From assembly GCA_963832725.1 (NCBI GenBank), contig CAWHVG010000005.1:1984001-2048000 (forward strand): 64,000 bases of DNA, written 5' to 3'. The notes under the pieces are model-generated. The model did no database searches. It was not told where the DNA came from and worked only from the letters and a program-made list of their open reading frames with translations. Made by a program: the position numbers and the translations under genes. Below, one piece after another: positions 10,581 through 19,380 of this stretch. The DNA is from JAEZBP01 sp963832725. GTDB taxonomy: Bacteria > Myxococcota_A > Polyangia > Polyangiales > Sandaracinaceae. Within the stretch, counting starts at the first letter, position 1, and every line of letters starts with the position of its first letter.

Positions 10581-10701
10581 GGCCGGAATGTAGTCCAAGT
10601 CCGCCGGGCTGGCCGCCCGGTGAGCACGAAGTGGGTCCTCGTTCGGCACGGGGCCGAGGCGGAAGGCCCCGGCTCCATGCCGCGAGGACGAGAGCGAGCC
10701 T

Positions 10702-10953
10702 TCAGCTCTGCTCGCCAGCCTTCTGGGCCGCGGCCTTCTTGGCCTTCTTGGACTGGATGGGCTCGTACTTGCGCCGGAACTTCTCGACGCGGCCGGCCGT
10801 GTCCATCAAGCGCTGCTTGCCCGTGTAGAACGGGTGGCAATCGCTGCAGATGTCCACGGTGTACGAACCTGCCGTGGAGCGGGTGGTGAAGGACGCACCG
10901 CACGCGCAGGTGATGGTGGCCTCGGGGTACTCGGGGTGGATGCCCTGCTTCAT
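10702..10953 (-). CDS. rpmE: 50S ribosomal protein L31, zinc-binding type
   Basis: The 83-residue protein starts MKQGIHPEYPEATITCACGAS and contains DICSDCHPFYTGKQRLMDTAGRVEKFRRKY. The four cysteines (TCAC and CSDC) match the zinc-binding form of L31. The C-terminus has an extra Lys/Ala-rich tail. A GAGG site lies just before the ATG. It heads the rpmE-DUF1385-prfA block. Confidence 0.95.
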   Translation of the reverse strand: MKQGIHPEYPEATITCACGASFTTRSTAGSYTVDICSDCHPFYTGKQRLMDTAGRVEKFRRKYEPIQSKKAKKAAAQKAGEQS

Positions 10954-11123
10954 GACGACCTCTCATCCCCTCCGAAGATAAGAGGGGCCGCGAGACATAG
11001 CGGATCACCCAGGCCACCGCAACTTGGCCTCTTGCAGCGGCGGCCGTCCCGCGCATGCTGCCCCCCGACGTGTCGCTTTTTTGCGCGGCGCGCCGGCCAC
11101 ACGATAGGGAGGAGACGGGCCCC

Positions 11124-11399
11124 ATGGCACAGAAGAGAATCCACCTCGTCGTCCGCGGACGGGTCCAGGGCGTGTACTTCCGAGCCTCGGCGCAACGAGA
11201 GGCGCGCCGGCTCGGGCTGACCGGCTGGGTCAAGAACCGCAACGACAACGCCGTCGAGCTGGTCGCGGAGGGCGAGGAGGACCAGGTGAAGGACTTCCTC
11301 TCCTGGGCACAGCACGGACCGTCGAGCGCCCGCGTCGACAAGGTCGAGACCCGATGGCGAAGCTACACCGGCGAGTACCCCGACTTTCGCATCACCTGA
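11124..11399 (+). CDS. acyP: Acylphosphatase
   Basis: The 91-residue protein fits acylphosphatase length and carries both catalytic residues: the Arg in RVQGVYFRASAQ, which holds the acyl phosphate, and the Asn in GWVKNRNDNAVE, which positions water. The ending WRSYTGEYPDFRIT is typical. ATG 11124 has a strong GGAGGAG site 9 bases upstream. It hydrolyses acyl phosphates such as carbamoyl phosphate; the in vivo substrate is not evident. Confidence 0.9.
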   Translation: MAQKRIHLVVRGRVQGVYFRASAQREARRLGLTGWVKNRNDNAVELVAEGEEDQVKDFLSWAQHGPSSARVDKVETRWRSYTGEYPDFRIT

Positions 11400-11503
11400 T
11401 CCGCTCGCGGATCGGCACGCCGGACGGCCGCACGACGGCCTTCCGGGTCGCCGTTCGCGAAAAGCAGGCGGCGACGGAGCCCCTTCGTGCGCGCACAGCG
11501 TGG

Positions 11504-13016
11504 GTGACCGTCCGCGCCGGTTCCGTCCGGGCGAGCGTCTTGGCCCTCGTCGCGATGCTGGCGCTGATGGCGCGTCCACCGTGCGCGTGCGCCGAAGAGA
11601 CGGATCCGGTGGCCGAAGCCGGCGATCCGACGCTGGAGCGCCTCGAGTCGCTGCTCTCGGACCTGCGGGCGGACGATGAGAGCACGCGACGGACGGCCTA
11701 CGACGCGCTGACGACGCTGGACGAGGAGATGCTACCGGCCATCCGAGCCCGCATCGCCAACGCCCGCCGCCACCGGCTGGAGCCCGACGTCGCCCGCGAC
11801 GTCTTCAACCGCATTCGACACGCGGCGGGGAGCGAGCGGGCCGACGACGACGTGGACATCGCGCCCGGCGCGCTTTCCGTGCTCGCGGAGGAGCGCAGCG
11901 AGCGGGTGATGCGGATGGTCGAGCCGCTCCTCCTCTGGCGAGCGCTCGAGCACCTCGGCACGTTCGAGGCGGGCCGGGCGATGTACCCGCTGATCGGCAT
12001 CGACGGCGACCTCTGGAAGTGGGAGGCGCGCCGGGTGGTGCGGAGGATGGGCAAGGACATCATGGCCGCGGCGATCGCCGGCCGCGGCGACTCGGACCGG
12101 TGGGTGCGCCGCTGGGCGAGCCGGACGATGCGCGCGCTCGGGGCGGACGAGCCGGGCCTCGCGGTGCAGGGGCTGTCGCCGTCACAGCTCGCGGACGTGA
12201 TCCGCGCCTACCCGATGCTCCACATGCAGAGCGCGATGCGCGTCATCGTCTCCTACGTCGACAGCGAGCGGCGGAGCGTGCGCCGCGCGGCCCGCTGGGC
12301 CATCGGTCAGTACGCCGGAAACGCGATCTGGATCCTGCGCACCGAGTACCAGAACCAGACCGGCGAGGCACCGCCCGAGCAGTGGGGCTGGCGACACGTG
12401 GCCGACGCGCTCTACGCGCACGCCGACGCGCAACGGTTGGAGCCGGTGCGGCGAGCGCGGGAGGCGGGCGTCGCGGCCCGCGAGCGCGGCGATCTCGACG
12501 AGATGCGCGCCCGATTCGACGAGGTGCTGGCCCGAGCGCCGGACCTCGAGGACGCAGAATCCGATCGCGGAGGGATACGCGGCGTTCGCGGCCGCCAGGG
12601 CGGAGGCGCACCAGCTCGACGACGCGGCCCGAGCCTACCGGCGGGCACTTCGCCTGGCTCCCGAGCATGCGCAGGCAGCGCGGTGGAGAGCGGGGCTCGA
12701 GCTGGTGGACGCGCAGCGCAGCCTGGCCGCCGGCGTGCTCGACGAAGCCGCCTACCAGCACGTGCTGGAGCTCAATCCGGGCCACGCGGAGGCTCGACGG
12801 GTGCTGGCGGCGCTGGAGCCTCCGCCGCCAGCGCCGCGCGATCGGCGCACGAGTTGGGCGATCGTGGCGGCGGCGCTCTTCACGCTGCTCGGCGCCGGGT
12901 TGCTGTGGCGGAGCCGCGGCGAGCCCCCGGCCGTCGACCCGCTCGAGGAGACCCTCGAAGCGCCGAGCTTCGACGACGACGACGCCACGCTCGCCGACTC
13001 GACGCTGCCCGGCTGA
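11504..13016 (+). CDS. Exported HEAT/TPR-like repeat protein with C-terminal membrane anchor, one apparent frameshift
   Basis: A signal-like N-terminus (SVLALVAMLALMARPPCACA) precedes helical repeats that resemble HEAT units: WEARRVVRRMGKDIMAAAIA, RWVRRWASRTMRALGA and SVRRAARWAIGQYAGNAI. After about 12558 the sense continues in the next frame (NPIAEGYAAFAAARAEAHQL, then a TPR-like YRRALRLAPEHAQAARWRAG), followed by a transmembrane segment WAIVAAALFTLLGAGLLW and an acidic tail. Removing one A from GAATCC restores a single frame (EDADPIAEGY). GTG 11504 is chosen because it starts the signal sequence; the true start is uncertain. I do not know its function. It directly precedes a Ser/Thr kinase gene. 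Confidence 0.6.
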
Positions 13017-13084
13017 AGCGCACCGGGCGGTCGACGCCAGGCACCCGCGAGGTTCGACCGAACCGCCCCGAGGCCGACCGGCTC

Positions 13085-13118
13085 CGGTGTGGGTGTGGGT
13101 GTGGGTGTTGGTGTGGGC
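13085..13118 (+). repeat. GTGTGG microsatellite
   Basis: About five near-perfect GTGTGG units lie in the gap between the HEAT-like gene and the kinase gene. No gene is seen in 13017-13271. Confidence 0.7.
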
Positions 13119-13271
13119 GAGACTGCCTCCACCGCCTCGCGGCCGAGACGACTCGGTCCGACCCGCCGCCCCGCATTCGCACGACTCGTCACAGCGCTCG
13201 AACCGAGGCGATCGGGTCGGGTGGAAACCTCCGCCGACCGCGGTCGATACGCGACGCGTCTGGAGGCGACG

Positions 13272-14981
13272 ATGGTGCATGGTGTTCCGGAACGGATCGG
13301 CCCGTTTCGAGTGGTGCGTCGGCTCGGCGCGGGCGGCATGGCCGAGGCGTTCGAGGCCGTGCGCTCGGGTCCCGGGGAGTTCGAGCAGCGGGTTTGCGTG
13401 AAGCGCGTGCTGCCCTCGTACTCGACCGACAGCGAGTTCGTGCGGCTGTTCATGCGGGAAGCGCGGATCGCAGCCGCCCTCTCGCACCGGAACATCACCC
13501 GCGTGGTCGACTTCGGCGAGGACCGCGGCTGCCACTACCTCGCGCTCGAGCTGATCGAAGGGATGGATCTGCGGCGGCTGCTGAAGGCGCTCCGGCCGGA
13601 CCCGCGGCTGCCGGTCGAGGTGGTCGCCCTGATCGGGATCGAGATCGCCGAGGCGCTCGAGCACGCGCACACGCGGGGCGGCAAGACCGGTCCGGTGGTT
13701 CACCGTGACGTGTCCCCGGCCAACATGCTGATCAGCGTGGACGGCGACGTGAAGCTGACCGACTTCGGCATCTCCAAGGCGCTCAACGACGCTGGGGTGA
13801 CGCGCACCGACTTCGTCCGCGGGAACATCTGGTACATGGCTCCCGAGCAGCTCGAAGGCGTCGCCACGACGGACCCGCGCAGCGACCTCTTCTCGCTCGG
13901 GATCGTGCTCTACCAGTGCGTGGCCGGTCGACGGCCCTACCAGGGCCCGACCAATCTCGCCGCGATGGCCGCGCTCTCGAGCGGGCGCCTCGCTCCGCTC
14001 CGCGAAGCCGCGCCGGGCACCCCCGAGCCGATGCTCGCCGTCATCGAACGGCTCCTCGCGCAACGGCCGAGCAATCGCTTTCAGCACGCCGGACAGGTCG
14101 CGCACGCGCTCGCCCCGCTGACCAGCGTGGCGAACGCGCGGCAGACGCTGCGGCAGTTGGTACGGGACCTGCAGCACGTCCCCTCGCGTGGTCGGGCCGC
14201 CGCACGAATGGAGACGCTCGATCTGCGCCCCGCGGCCGACCCCCAATCCACGACCCGCCCGGAGCCGGCGGGCGGCAGGCCTGCCTCGCCCTGGGCGCCC
14301 GATGCGGCCGACCCCGGGCCGGACCGGGTGGCGCCGCGTCCCCAGCTCGCGGTCCGTGGCACCCCTTCGGCTCCGAGCCAGCACGGGGTCCCGAGACCCG
14401 CGCCGCCCCTGCCGCCTTTCGCGCTGCGGAGCGCGCACGCCGCGTCACCACAGGGAGGCTCGCCCGAACCGGCCCGGTCGCGGGACCCCGGCCACTCGAG
14501 CCCTCCGCGCCCACCGAAGGCATCCCTTCCTCCAGCCGAAGACCGCCGCGTCCGCAATCATGCTGCCGCCTGGCCCGTCGCCGAGTCCAACCGAAACGCG
14601 CACGAGCGTCCGCCGCGCTCGGGCCTGCCGGAGACCGCGCCGGCGAGAGGCGCCGAGGAGCGTCGGTTGAACCGCACCGGCGGCGCCACACCGCCCGACG
14701 GCCGCGGACAGGTGCCGGATCGCTGGAACCGCTACTCCCCGGCCCCACGCCGCTGGGCTTCCGCGGACAACGCCGCCGCAGTCCGCCGCGCCGAGGGACG
14801 TCCGCTCCCGAGCCGTGCGCCCGCGAGCGCCCAGGAGTCCGATGGCGGGCACCACCCGCAGGTTCGCGCCGACACGGACCCCGTGCAGCTTCCGAGCTCG
14901 CCGGCGTGGTGGGTAGCGCTCGCAGCCGCCGCCACCACCGCACTCGGGCTGGCGTCCTGCCTCGCTTGGATGCTCTGGTGA
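13272..14981 (+). CDS. Membrane-anchored Ser/Thr protein kinase
   Basis: The 569-residue protein has an N-terminal Hanks-type kinase domain (about residues 8-275): glycine loop LGAGGMAEAFEA, catalytic Lys in VCVKRVLPS, HRDVSPANMLIS catalytic loop, TDFGIS Mg-binding motif and MAPEQLEG. A long Pro/Arg/Ala-rich disordered linker follows (about 310-540), then one transmembrane segment at the extreme C-terminus (WWVALAAAATTALGLASCLAW). The HRDVSPAN variant is common in myxobacterial kinases. ATG 13272 begins just before the kinase fold. No sensor domain lies outside the membrane, so the input is probably cytoplasmic. It is convergent with rplQ. Confidence 0.9.
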   Translation: MVHGVPERIGPFRVVRRLGAGGMAEAFEAVRSGPGEFEQRVCVKRVLPSYSTDSEFVRLFMREARIAAALSHRNITRVVDFGEDRGCHYLALELIEGMDLRRLLKALRPDPRLPVEVVALIGIEIAEALEHAHTRGGKTGPVVHRDVSPANMLISVDGDVKLTDFGISKALNDAGVTRTDFVRGNIWYMAPEQLEGVATTDPRSDLFSLGIVLYQCVAGRRPYQGPTNLAAMAALSSGRLAPLREAAPGTPEPMLAVIERLLAQRPSNRFQHAGQVAHALAPLTSVANARQTLRQLVRDLQHVPSRGRAAARMETLDLRPAADPQSTTRPEPAGGRPASPWAPDAADPGPDRVAPRPQLAVRGTPSAPSQHGVPRPAPPLPPFALRSAHAASPQGGSPEPARSRDPGHSSPPRPPKASLPPAEDRRVRNHAAAWPVAESNRNAHERPPRSGLPETAPARGAEERRLNRTGGATPPDGRGQVPDRWNRYSPAPRRWASADNAAAVRRAEGRPLPSRAPASAQESDGGHHPQVRADTDPVQLPSSPAWWVALAAAATTALGLASCLAWMLW

Positions 14982-15060
14982 CGGAACCGGTCAACGCCGC
15001 CGAGCACAGGGCTCACCGGCATCGAATCGGCCTCGCAGCGAGACCAGAGGCTAAAATCCC

Positions 15061-15169
15061 GAGCTCCGTTCCGAGTGTCGTGCCAGTAGCACGAACCGCT
15101 CGATTCGGAGCTCGAGCCGTACCGTCGTCCCGAGGTCCGAGCCCTGCGTTGCAGACACCCGGCTCGAGC
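15061..15169. terminator. Nested hairpins between convergent kinase gene and rplQ
   Basis: GAGCTCCG (15061-15068) pairs with CGGAGCTC (15106-15113). Inside it, TCGTGC-CAGTA-GCACGA forms a second perfect stem. GCTCGAGCC (15110-15118) also pairs with GGCTCGAGC (15161-15169). This is likely the shared termination zone ending the ribosomal super-operon and the kinase transcript. No T-tract is seen. Confidence 0.55.
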
Positions 15170-15178
15170 TTCGGTGCG

Positions 15179-15667
15179 CTAAGCCTCGCCCTCGGACTCG
15201 AGGAACTCGATCAGCGCCATCGGCGCATTGTCGCCCTTGCGCGGCAGCATCTTCACGACGCGGGTGTAACCACCGCCCTTGTCCTGCTTGATGCGGTCGA
15301 GATAGCGCGGCGCGATCTCGTGGAAGAGCTTGTAGACCAGGTCCACCTCTTCCAGCGAGCCGTCGTCGAGCACCCTGGCCAGCCGGCGCGGCAAGAAGCG
15401 CGCGACCTGCCGCTGCGCGTGCACCCGGCGGGCGAGCACCCGCCGGCGCTCGTCGTCGGCCAACTTGCTCACGTCGACCGTGAGATCGTCCTCGAGACGC
15501 GCGGCGCGCGTCACCAGCCGCTCGGCGATGCGGCGAAGCTCCTTGGCCTTGGCCTCGGTGGTCTCGATGCGCTCATGCAGCACCAAGTTCCCCGCGAGGT
15601 TGCGGAACATCGCACGGCGATGAGAGCTGTTGCGGCCGAACTTCCGGCCAGCCTTCCGATGTCGCAT
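15179..15667 (-). CDS. rplQ: 50S ribosomal protein L17
   Basis: The 162-residue protein starts MRHRKAGRKFGRNSSHRRAM and continues FRNLAGNLVLHERIETTEAK, the L17 signature. It is longer than the usual 120-130 residues because of an insert around RHVHAQRQ/LARRVHAQRQVARFLPRRL and a tail. It is the last gene of the alpha operon, after rpoA. Confidence 0.95.
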   Translation of the reverse strand: MRHRKAGRKFGRNSSHRRAMFRNLAGNLVLHERIETTEAKAKELRRIAERLVTRAARLEDDLTVDVSKLADDERRRVLARRVHAQRQVARFLPRRLARVLDDGSLEEVDLVYKLFHEIAPRYLDRIKQDKGGGYTRVVKMLPRKGDNAPMALIEFLESEGEA

Positions 15668-15707
15668 GCCCCAAATCCTTTTGAAGACTCGAGCCTTCGA
15701 AAGCGGT

Positions 15708-16739
15708 TCAGCCCGCGGCCTGCTGCGCCTTCCAACGCTCCAGCATCGCCGGCCAGTTGTCGATCTTCATGCCCAGCGAGAGCCCCATGTCCGCGAGGAT
15801 TTCCTTGATCTCCTTCAAGGACTTGCGGCCGAAGTTCTTCGTCTTGAGCATCTCAGCTTCGGTGCGCTGCACCAGCTCGCCGATGAGGTGAATGCTGGCG
15901 TTCTGCAAGCAGTTCGCCGAGCGGACCGAGAGCTCGAGCTCTTCCACGGAGCGGAAGAGATTCTCGTTGAGCGGCTCCTCGGCCTCCTCCTCGCGAATCA
16001 GCCCCTCGTCCTCTTCCTCGAAGTTGATGAAGATGGTGAGCTGGTCCTTGAGGATCTTCGCCGCGTACGCGACCGCATCCTGCGGCTTGACCGACCCGTT
16101 CGTCCACACCTCGAGGGTGAGCTTGTCGTAGTCGGTGATCTGACCGACACGTGCGTTGGTGACTGTGTAGTTCACCTTGCGGATCGGCGAGAAGAGCGCG
16201 TCGATGGCGATGGTGCCGATCGGCTGCCCCGGCTGCTTGTTGCGGTCGGCCGGCACGTAGCCACGGCCGACGTTGATCGTCAGCTCGCCGCTGAAACGGC
16301 CACCCTTCGACACCGTGCAGATCACGTGGTCGGGGTTGAGGATCTCGATCTGGTCCGAGACCTGAATGTCACCCGCGGTGACGACGGCCGGCCCTTCCTT
16401 CTCGATGCGGACCGTGTGCGTCTTCGGGGTGTGCGCCCGGATCACGACCTCCTTGAGGTTGAGGACGATGTCGGTCACGTCCTCGACCACGTCGGGGACC
16501 GACGTGAACTCGTGGAGGGCGCCGTCGATCTTGACGGCGGTGATGGCCGCGCCCTGCAGCGAGTTGAGGAGCACGCGGCGCAGCGCGTTGCCCAGCGTCG
16601 TGCCGAAAGTCCGCTCCAGCGGCTCGCACACGAACTTCCCGTAGTAGTCGGTCAGGCTGTCCTGATCGACCGGGACGCTCCGGGGCTTGATGAGATCCCG
16701 CCAGTTGCGGGCGATGAACTGAGTCTGGATTTCCGACAT
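15708..16739 (-). CDS. rpoA: RNA polymerase alpha subunit
   Basis: The 343-residue protein has the alpha N-terminal dimerisation domain (FVCEPLERTFGTTLGNALRR, then VLLNSLQGAAITAVKIDG) and the C-terminal domain (LELSVRSANCLQNASI, then KTKNFGRKSLKEIKEIL) that contacts UP elements and activators. ATG 16739 opens MSEIQTQFIARNW. It sits between rpsD and rplQ as in the standard alpha operon. Confidence 0.97.
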   Translation of the reverse strand: MSEIQTQFIARNWRDLIKPRSVPVDQDSLTDYYGKFVCEPLERTFGTTLGNALRRVLLNSLQGAAITAVKIDGALHEFTSVPDVVEDVTDIVLNLKEVVIRAHTPKTHTVRIEKEGPAVVTAGDIQVSDQIEILNPDHVICTVSKGGRFSGELTINVGRGYVPADRNKQPGQPIGTIAIDALFSPIRKVNYTVTNARVGQITDYDKLTLEVWTNGSVKPQDAVAYAAKILKDQLTIFINFEEEDEGLIREEEAEEPLNENLFRSVEELELSVRSANCLQNASIHLIGELVQRTEAEMLKTKNFGRKSLKEIKEILADMGLSLGMKIDNWPAMLERWKAQQAAG

Positions 16740-16848
16740 GATCTTCTCTCGGGGCGGCGGTTCGGGCGGCGGGCGAGGAGCGCCTTGCGGCGAGGAACGC
16801 ACTGCGGCGCGGAGGCAATCCGCGCCGTGCGTGAATCAGCGGCGCGGA

Positions 16849-17476
16849 TCAGCGCGAGTAGAACTCGACGATCAGCTGCTCCTGGATGGGCAGCGTGATC
16901 TCCTCACGGTTCGGCATGGTCTTGACCGTGCCGGTGAGGTTCTCCTTGTCGAGCTCGAGCCACTCGGGCACGCCACGGCGGTCCACGCCCTCGAGCGCCG
17001 ACTGGACGCGAACCTTGTTCTTGCTCTTCTCGCGGAGGGAGATCTTGTCTCCCGGCTTCACGAGGAAGGACGGAAATGTTCACGCTCTTGCCGTTCACCA
17101 GGATGTGGCGGTGACGCACGAGCTGGCGGGCATCCGAGCGGGTCCACGCGAACCCGAGCCGGTAGGTGGCGCTGTCGAGCCGGCGCTCGAGCAGCCCGAG
17201 GAGCTGCTCGCCGGTGACACCCTTGGTCGAGTCGGCCTTCTCGAAGTATCCGCGGAACTGGCGCTCCAGGATGCCGTAGATACGCCGCACCTTCTGCTTC
17301 TCGCGAAGGCGGATGCCGTACTCGGTAAACTTCATGCGGCGCTGGCCATGCTGGCCGGGCGGGTACGGGCGCCAATCGAACGAGCACTTGTCCGTGTAGC
17401 AGCGCTCGCCCTTGAGGAAGAGCTTCATCCCCTCGCGGCGGCACAGCTTGCAGGACGGTCCGGTGTAACGAGCCAT
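16849..17476 (-). CDS. rpsD: 30S ribosomal protein S4, one apparent frameshift
   Basis: The N-terminal part MARYTGPSCKLCRREGMKLF with a zinc-type Cys set (CKLC...C...C) and the S4 domain RLGFAWTRSDARQLVRHRHI run in one frame to VNGKSVNI. The expected continuation, PSFLVKPGDKISLREKS to EFYSR, is in another frame. The extra base lies at GGAAATG near 17073-17077. S4 is needed for 30S assembly, so an error in the sequence is more likely than a true break. Confidence 0.9.
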
Positions 17477-17525
17477 GTCTTTCTTCCTGTCTTCTGCTCG
17501 ATGCTCGAGAATCAGACCCGTTCGG

Positions 17526-17918
17526 TCACACGCGGCGCCGCTTGGGCGGCCGGCATCCGTTGTGCGGGATGGGGGTGACGTCGCGGATGAGGGTGACCTT
17601 CATGCCGACGGTCTGAAATGCGCGCAATGCCGACTCGCGACCCGCGCCCGGGCCCTTCACGAAGAGGGCGACGGAGTTCATGCCGTGGTCCTGGGCTTTG
17701 CGGGCGGCGTCCTCGGCCGCGAGCTGGGCGGCGAAGGGGGTGCTCTTGCGCGAGCCCTTGAAGCCGCGCGCGCCCGCCGACGACCAGGAGATCACGTTCC
17801 CGTTGAGGTCCGTGATCGTGACGATGGTGTTGTTGAAGGTCGACTGAATATGCGCGATTCCATTCGCGATATTCTTCTTCGCCTTCTTCTTGCCGCGGGT
17901 TGCTTTGGGGTTCGCCAT
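17526..17918 (-). CDS. rpsK: 30S ribosomal protein S11
   Basis: The 130-residue protein has S11 signatures: NIANGIAHIQSTFNNTIVTI, GNVISWSSAGARGFKGSRKS and VTPIPHNGCRPPKRRRV at the C-terminus. It forms part of the 30S platform near the E site. It lies in the alpha operon between rpsM and rpsD. Confidence 0.97.
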   Translation of the reverse strand: MANPKATRGKKKAKKNIANGIAHIQSTFNNTIVTITDLNGNVISWSSAGARGFKGSRKSTPFAAQLAAEDAARKAQDHGMNSVALFVKGPGAGRESALRAFQTVGMKVTLIRDVTPIPHNGCRPPKRRRV

Positions 17919-17956
17919 CTCGAGCTACTCCGAACGAAACGTCTCTAACGGCCGCT

Positions 17957-18316
17957 TCAGCGGCGCGCGCCCCGGCGGGGGCCCTTGCGGGTGCGAGCGT
18001 TGGTGTGAGTCCGCTGGCCCCGAACGGGAAGGCTGCGGCGGTGCCGGAGCCCCCGGTAGCACCCGAGGTCCATCAGGCGCTTGATGTTCATCGCAATCTC
18101 GCGGCGGGCGTCACCCTCGACCTTGAAGGTCGAGTCGATCACCTCGCGAATGCGACGCACCTCGTTCTCGTCGAGGTCGTCCGTGCGCTTGTCCTTGGGG
18201 ATCTCCGCTGCCTCGCAGATGACCTTGGCCCGGTGCGCACCGACTCCGAAGATGTACTGAAGCGAGATGAAGATGTGTTTGCGACCCGGAAGGTCGACGC
18301 CCGCAATACGTGCCAT
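17957..18316 (-). CDS. rpsM: 30S ribosomal protein S13
   Basis: The 119-residue protein starts MARIAGVDLPGRKHIFISLQ and ends GLRHRRSLPVRGQRTHTNAR plus a basic tail that reaches the P-site tRNA. It lies in the alpha operon, after rpmJ. Confidence 0.97.
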   Translation of the reverse strand: MARIAGVDLPGRKHIFISLQYIFGVGAHRAKVICEAAEIPKDKRTDDLDENEVRRIREVIDSTFKVEGDARREIAMNIKRLMDLGCYRGLRHRRSLPVRGQRTHTNARTRKGPRRGARR

Positions 18317-18368
18317 CGCAGTTGCTCCTTAATTACTCCAGGGCTCTCTCGATCCGACTCGACTCGGA

Positions 18369-18482
18369 TCAGCCCTGCCGCTGCTTGTGCCGCGGGTTTT
18401 CGCAGATCACGCGCACCACTCCCTGGCGGCGGATGATCTTGCACTTGTCGCACATCTTCTTGACGCTGGGTCGCACCTTCAT
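18369..18482 (-). CDS. rpmJ: 50S ribosomal protein L36
   Basis: This 37-residue protein reads MKVRPSVKKMCDKCKIIRRQ, continues GVVRVICENPRHKQRQG and ends at a stop at 18369. The Cys/His set (CDKC, C, H) is the zinc site of L36. It sits in its usual place between infA and rpsM. Confidence 0.95.
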   Translation of the reverse strand: MKVRPSVKKMCDKCKIIRRQGVVRVICENPRHKQRQG

Positions 18483-18492
18483 GGGTCTGCCT

Positions 18493-18705
18493 CTAGCTCA
18501 GTCGGGCCTTGATTCGTCCACGGCTCGGATCGAACGCACTCAGTTCCAGGAGCACTCGGTCGCCAGGGATGACTTTCACCGTCACGCGGCGCGCCTCCGT
18601 GCTCAGAGTCGCGGTCACGCGACGACCGTCGTCGCACCGAACCGCGTAGAGCCCCCGGGGGAGCGCCTCTTCGATGATCCCCTCGAGCTCTCCCCCGCTC
18701 GACAC
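18493..18705 (-). CDS. infA: Translation initiation factor IF-1
   Basis: This 70-residue S1-like OB-fold protein contains GIIEEALPRGLYAVRCDDGR, RVTVKVIPGDRVLLELSAFD and GRIKARL. IF-1 binds the 30S A site during initiation. It lies between adk and rpmJ; the methionine aminopeptidase gene map, often found between adk and infA, is absent here. Confidence 0.93.
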   Translation of the reverse strand: MSSGGELEGIIEEALPRGLYAVRCDDGRRVTATLSTEARRVTVKVIPGDRVLLELSAFDPSRGRIKARLS

Positions 18706-18727
18706 TGCTGCCGCCGCTCCTTACCGC

Positions 18728-19375
18728 TCAGTTCTCTCCGATAGCCTTCAGAATCCGTCCGGTGATCTCGTCCACCGACCCCACGCCCTCGACCCTCGCG
18801 ACCACACCCTTGGGCTCGTAGTGCTTCAGGATGGGGAGGGTCTTATCGTGGTAGCCGCCGTTCCGAGTGCGGACCTTCTCTTCCGTATCGTCCGCTCGTT
18901 GGACGACCTCGCCTCCACAGACGCCACAACGGCCCGACGGAGGGGGCGGACTATAGCGCACGTGGTAGGTATGTCCACATGCCAGGCACACACGCCTGCC
19001 GGTGATGCGCTCGACGATGACGTCCGTCGGCACGTCGAGCGCCACCACCTGGTCAATCTTGCGTCCGAGCCCGGCCAACGTGGCGTCCAGCGCTTCCGCT
19101 TGCGCCACCGTCCGCGGGAACCCGTCGAAGATCGCTCCTCCCTTCGCGTCCGGCTCGGCCAGCCGCTTGCGGAAGAGCTCCAGCACCAGCTCGTCCGGGA
19201 CGAGCTGGCCCTTCGTCATGTACTCCTCGAACTTCTTGCCGAGATCCAATCCGCTGGCCCGCTCGGCACGCATCATATCGCCCGTCGAGATCTGGGGGAT
19301 CCCCAGCTTCCCGACCAGGATCTTGGCCTGCGTGCCCTTGCCCGCGCCGGGCGGGCCGAAAAGGATCAAATCCAT
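18728..19375 (-). CDS. adk: Adenylate kinase, zinc-LID type
   Basis: The 215-residue enzyme converts ATP and AMP to two ADP. It shows the P-loop GPPGAGKGTQ, STGDMMRAE, GFPRTVAQAE and a LID domain with four cysteines (CLAC and CGVC), which marks the long, zinc-stabilised form. ATG 19375 follows the secY stop by 5 bases, so the two are co-translated as in most spc operons. Confidence 0.96.
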   Translation of the reverse strand: MDLILFGPPGAGKGTQAKILVGKLGIPQISTGDMMRAERASGLDLGKKFEEYMTKGQLVPDELVLELFRKRLAEPDAKGGAIFDGFPRTVAQAEALDATLAGLGRKIDQVVALDVPTDVIVERITGRRVCLACGHTYHVRYSPPPPSGRCGVCGGEVVQRADDTEEKVRTRNGGYHDKTLPILKHYEPKGVVARVEGVGSVDEITGRILKAIGEN

Positions 19376-19380
19376 CGCGC

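Noticed and set aside
13089..13271. In-frame N-terminal extension of the kinase from the GTGTGG repeat
   Set aside because: It starts in a microsatellite, and the kinase fold begins right after ATG 13272.
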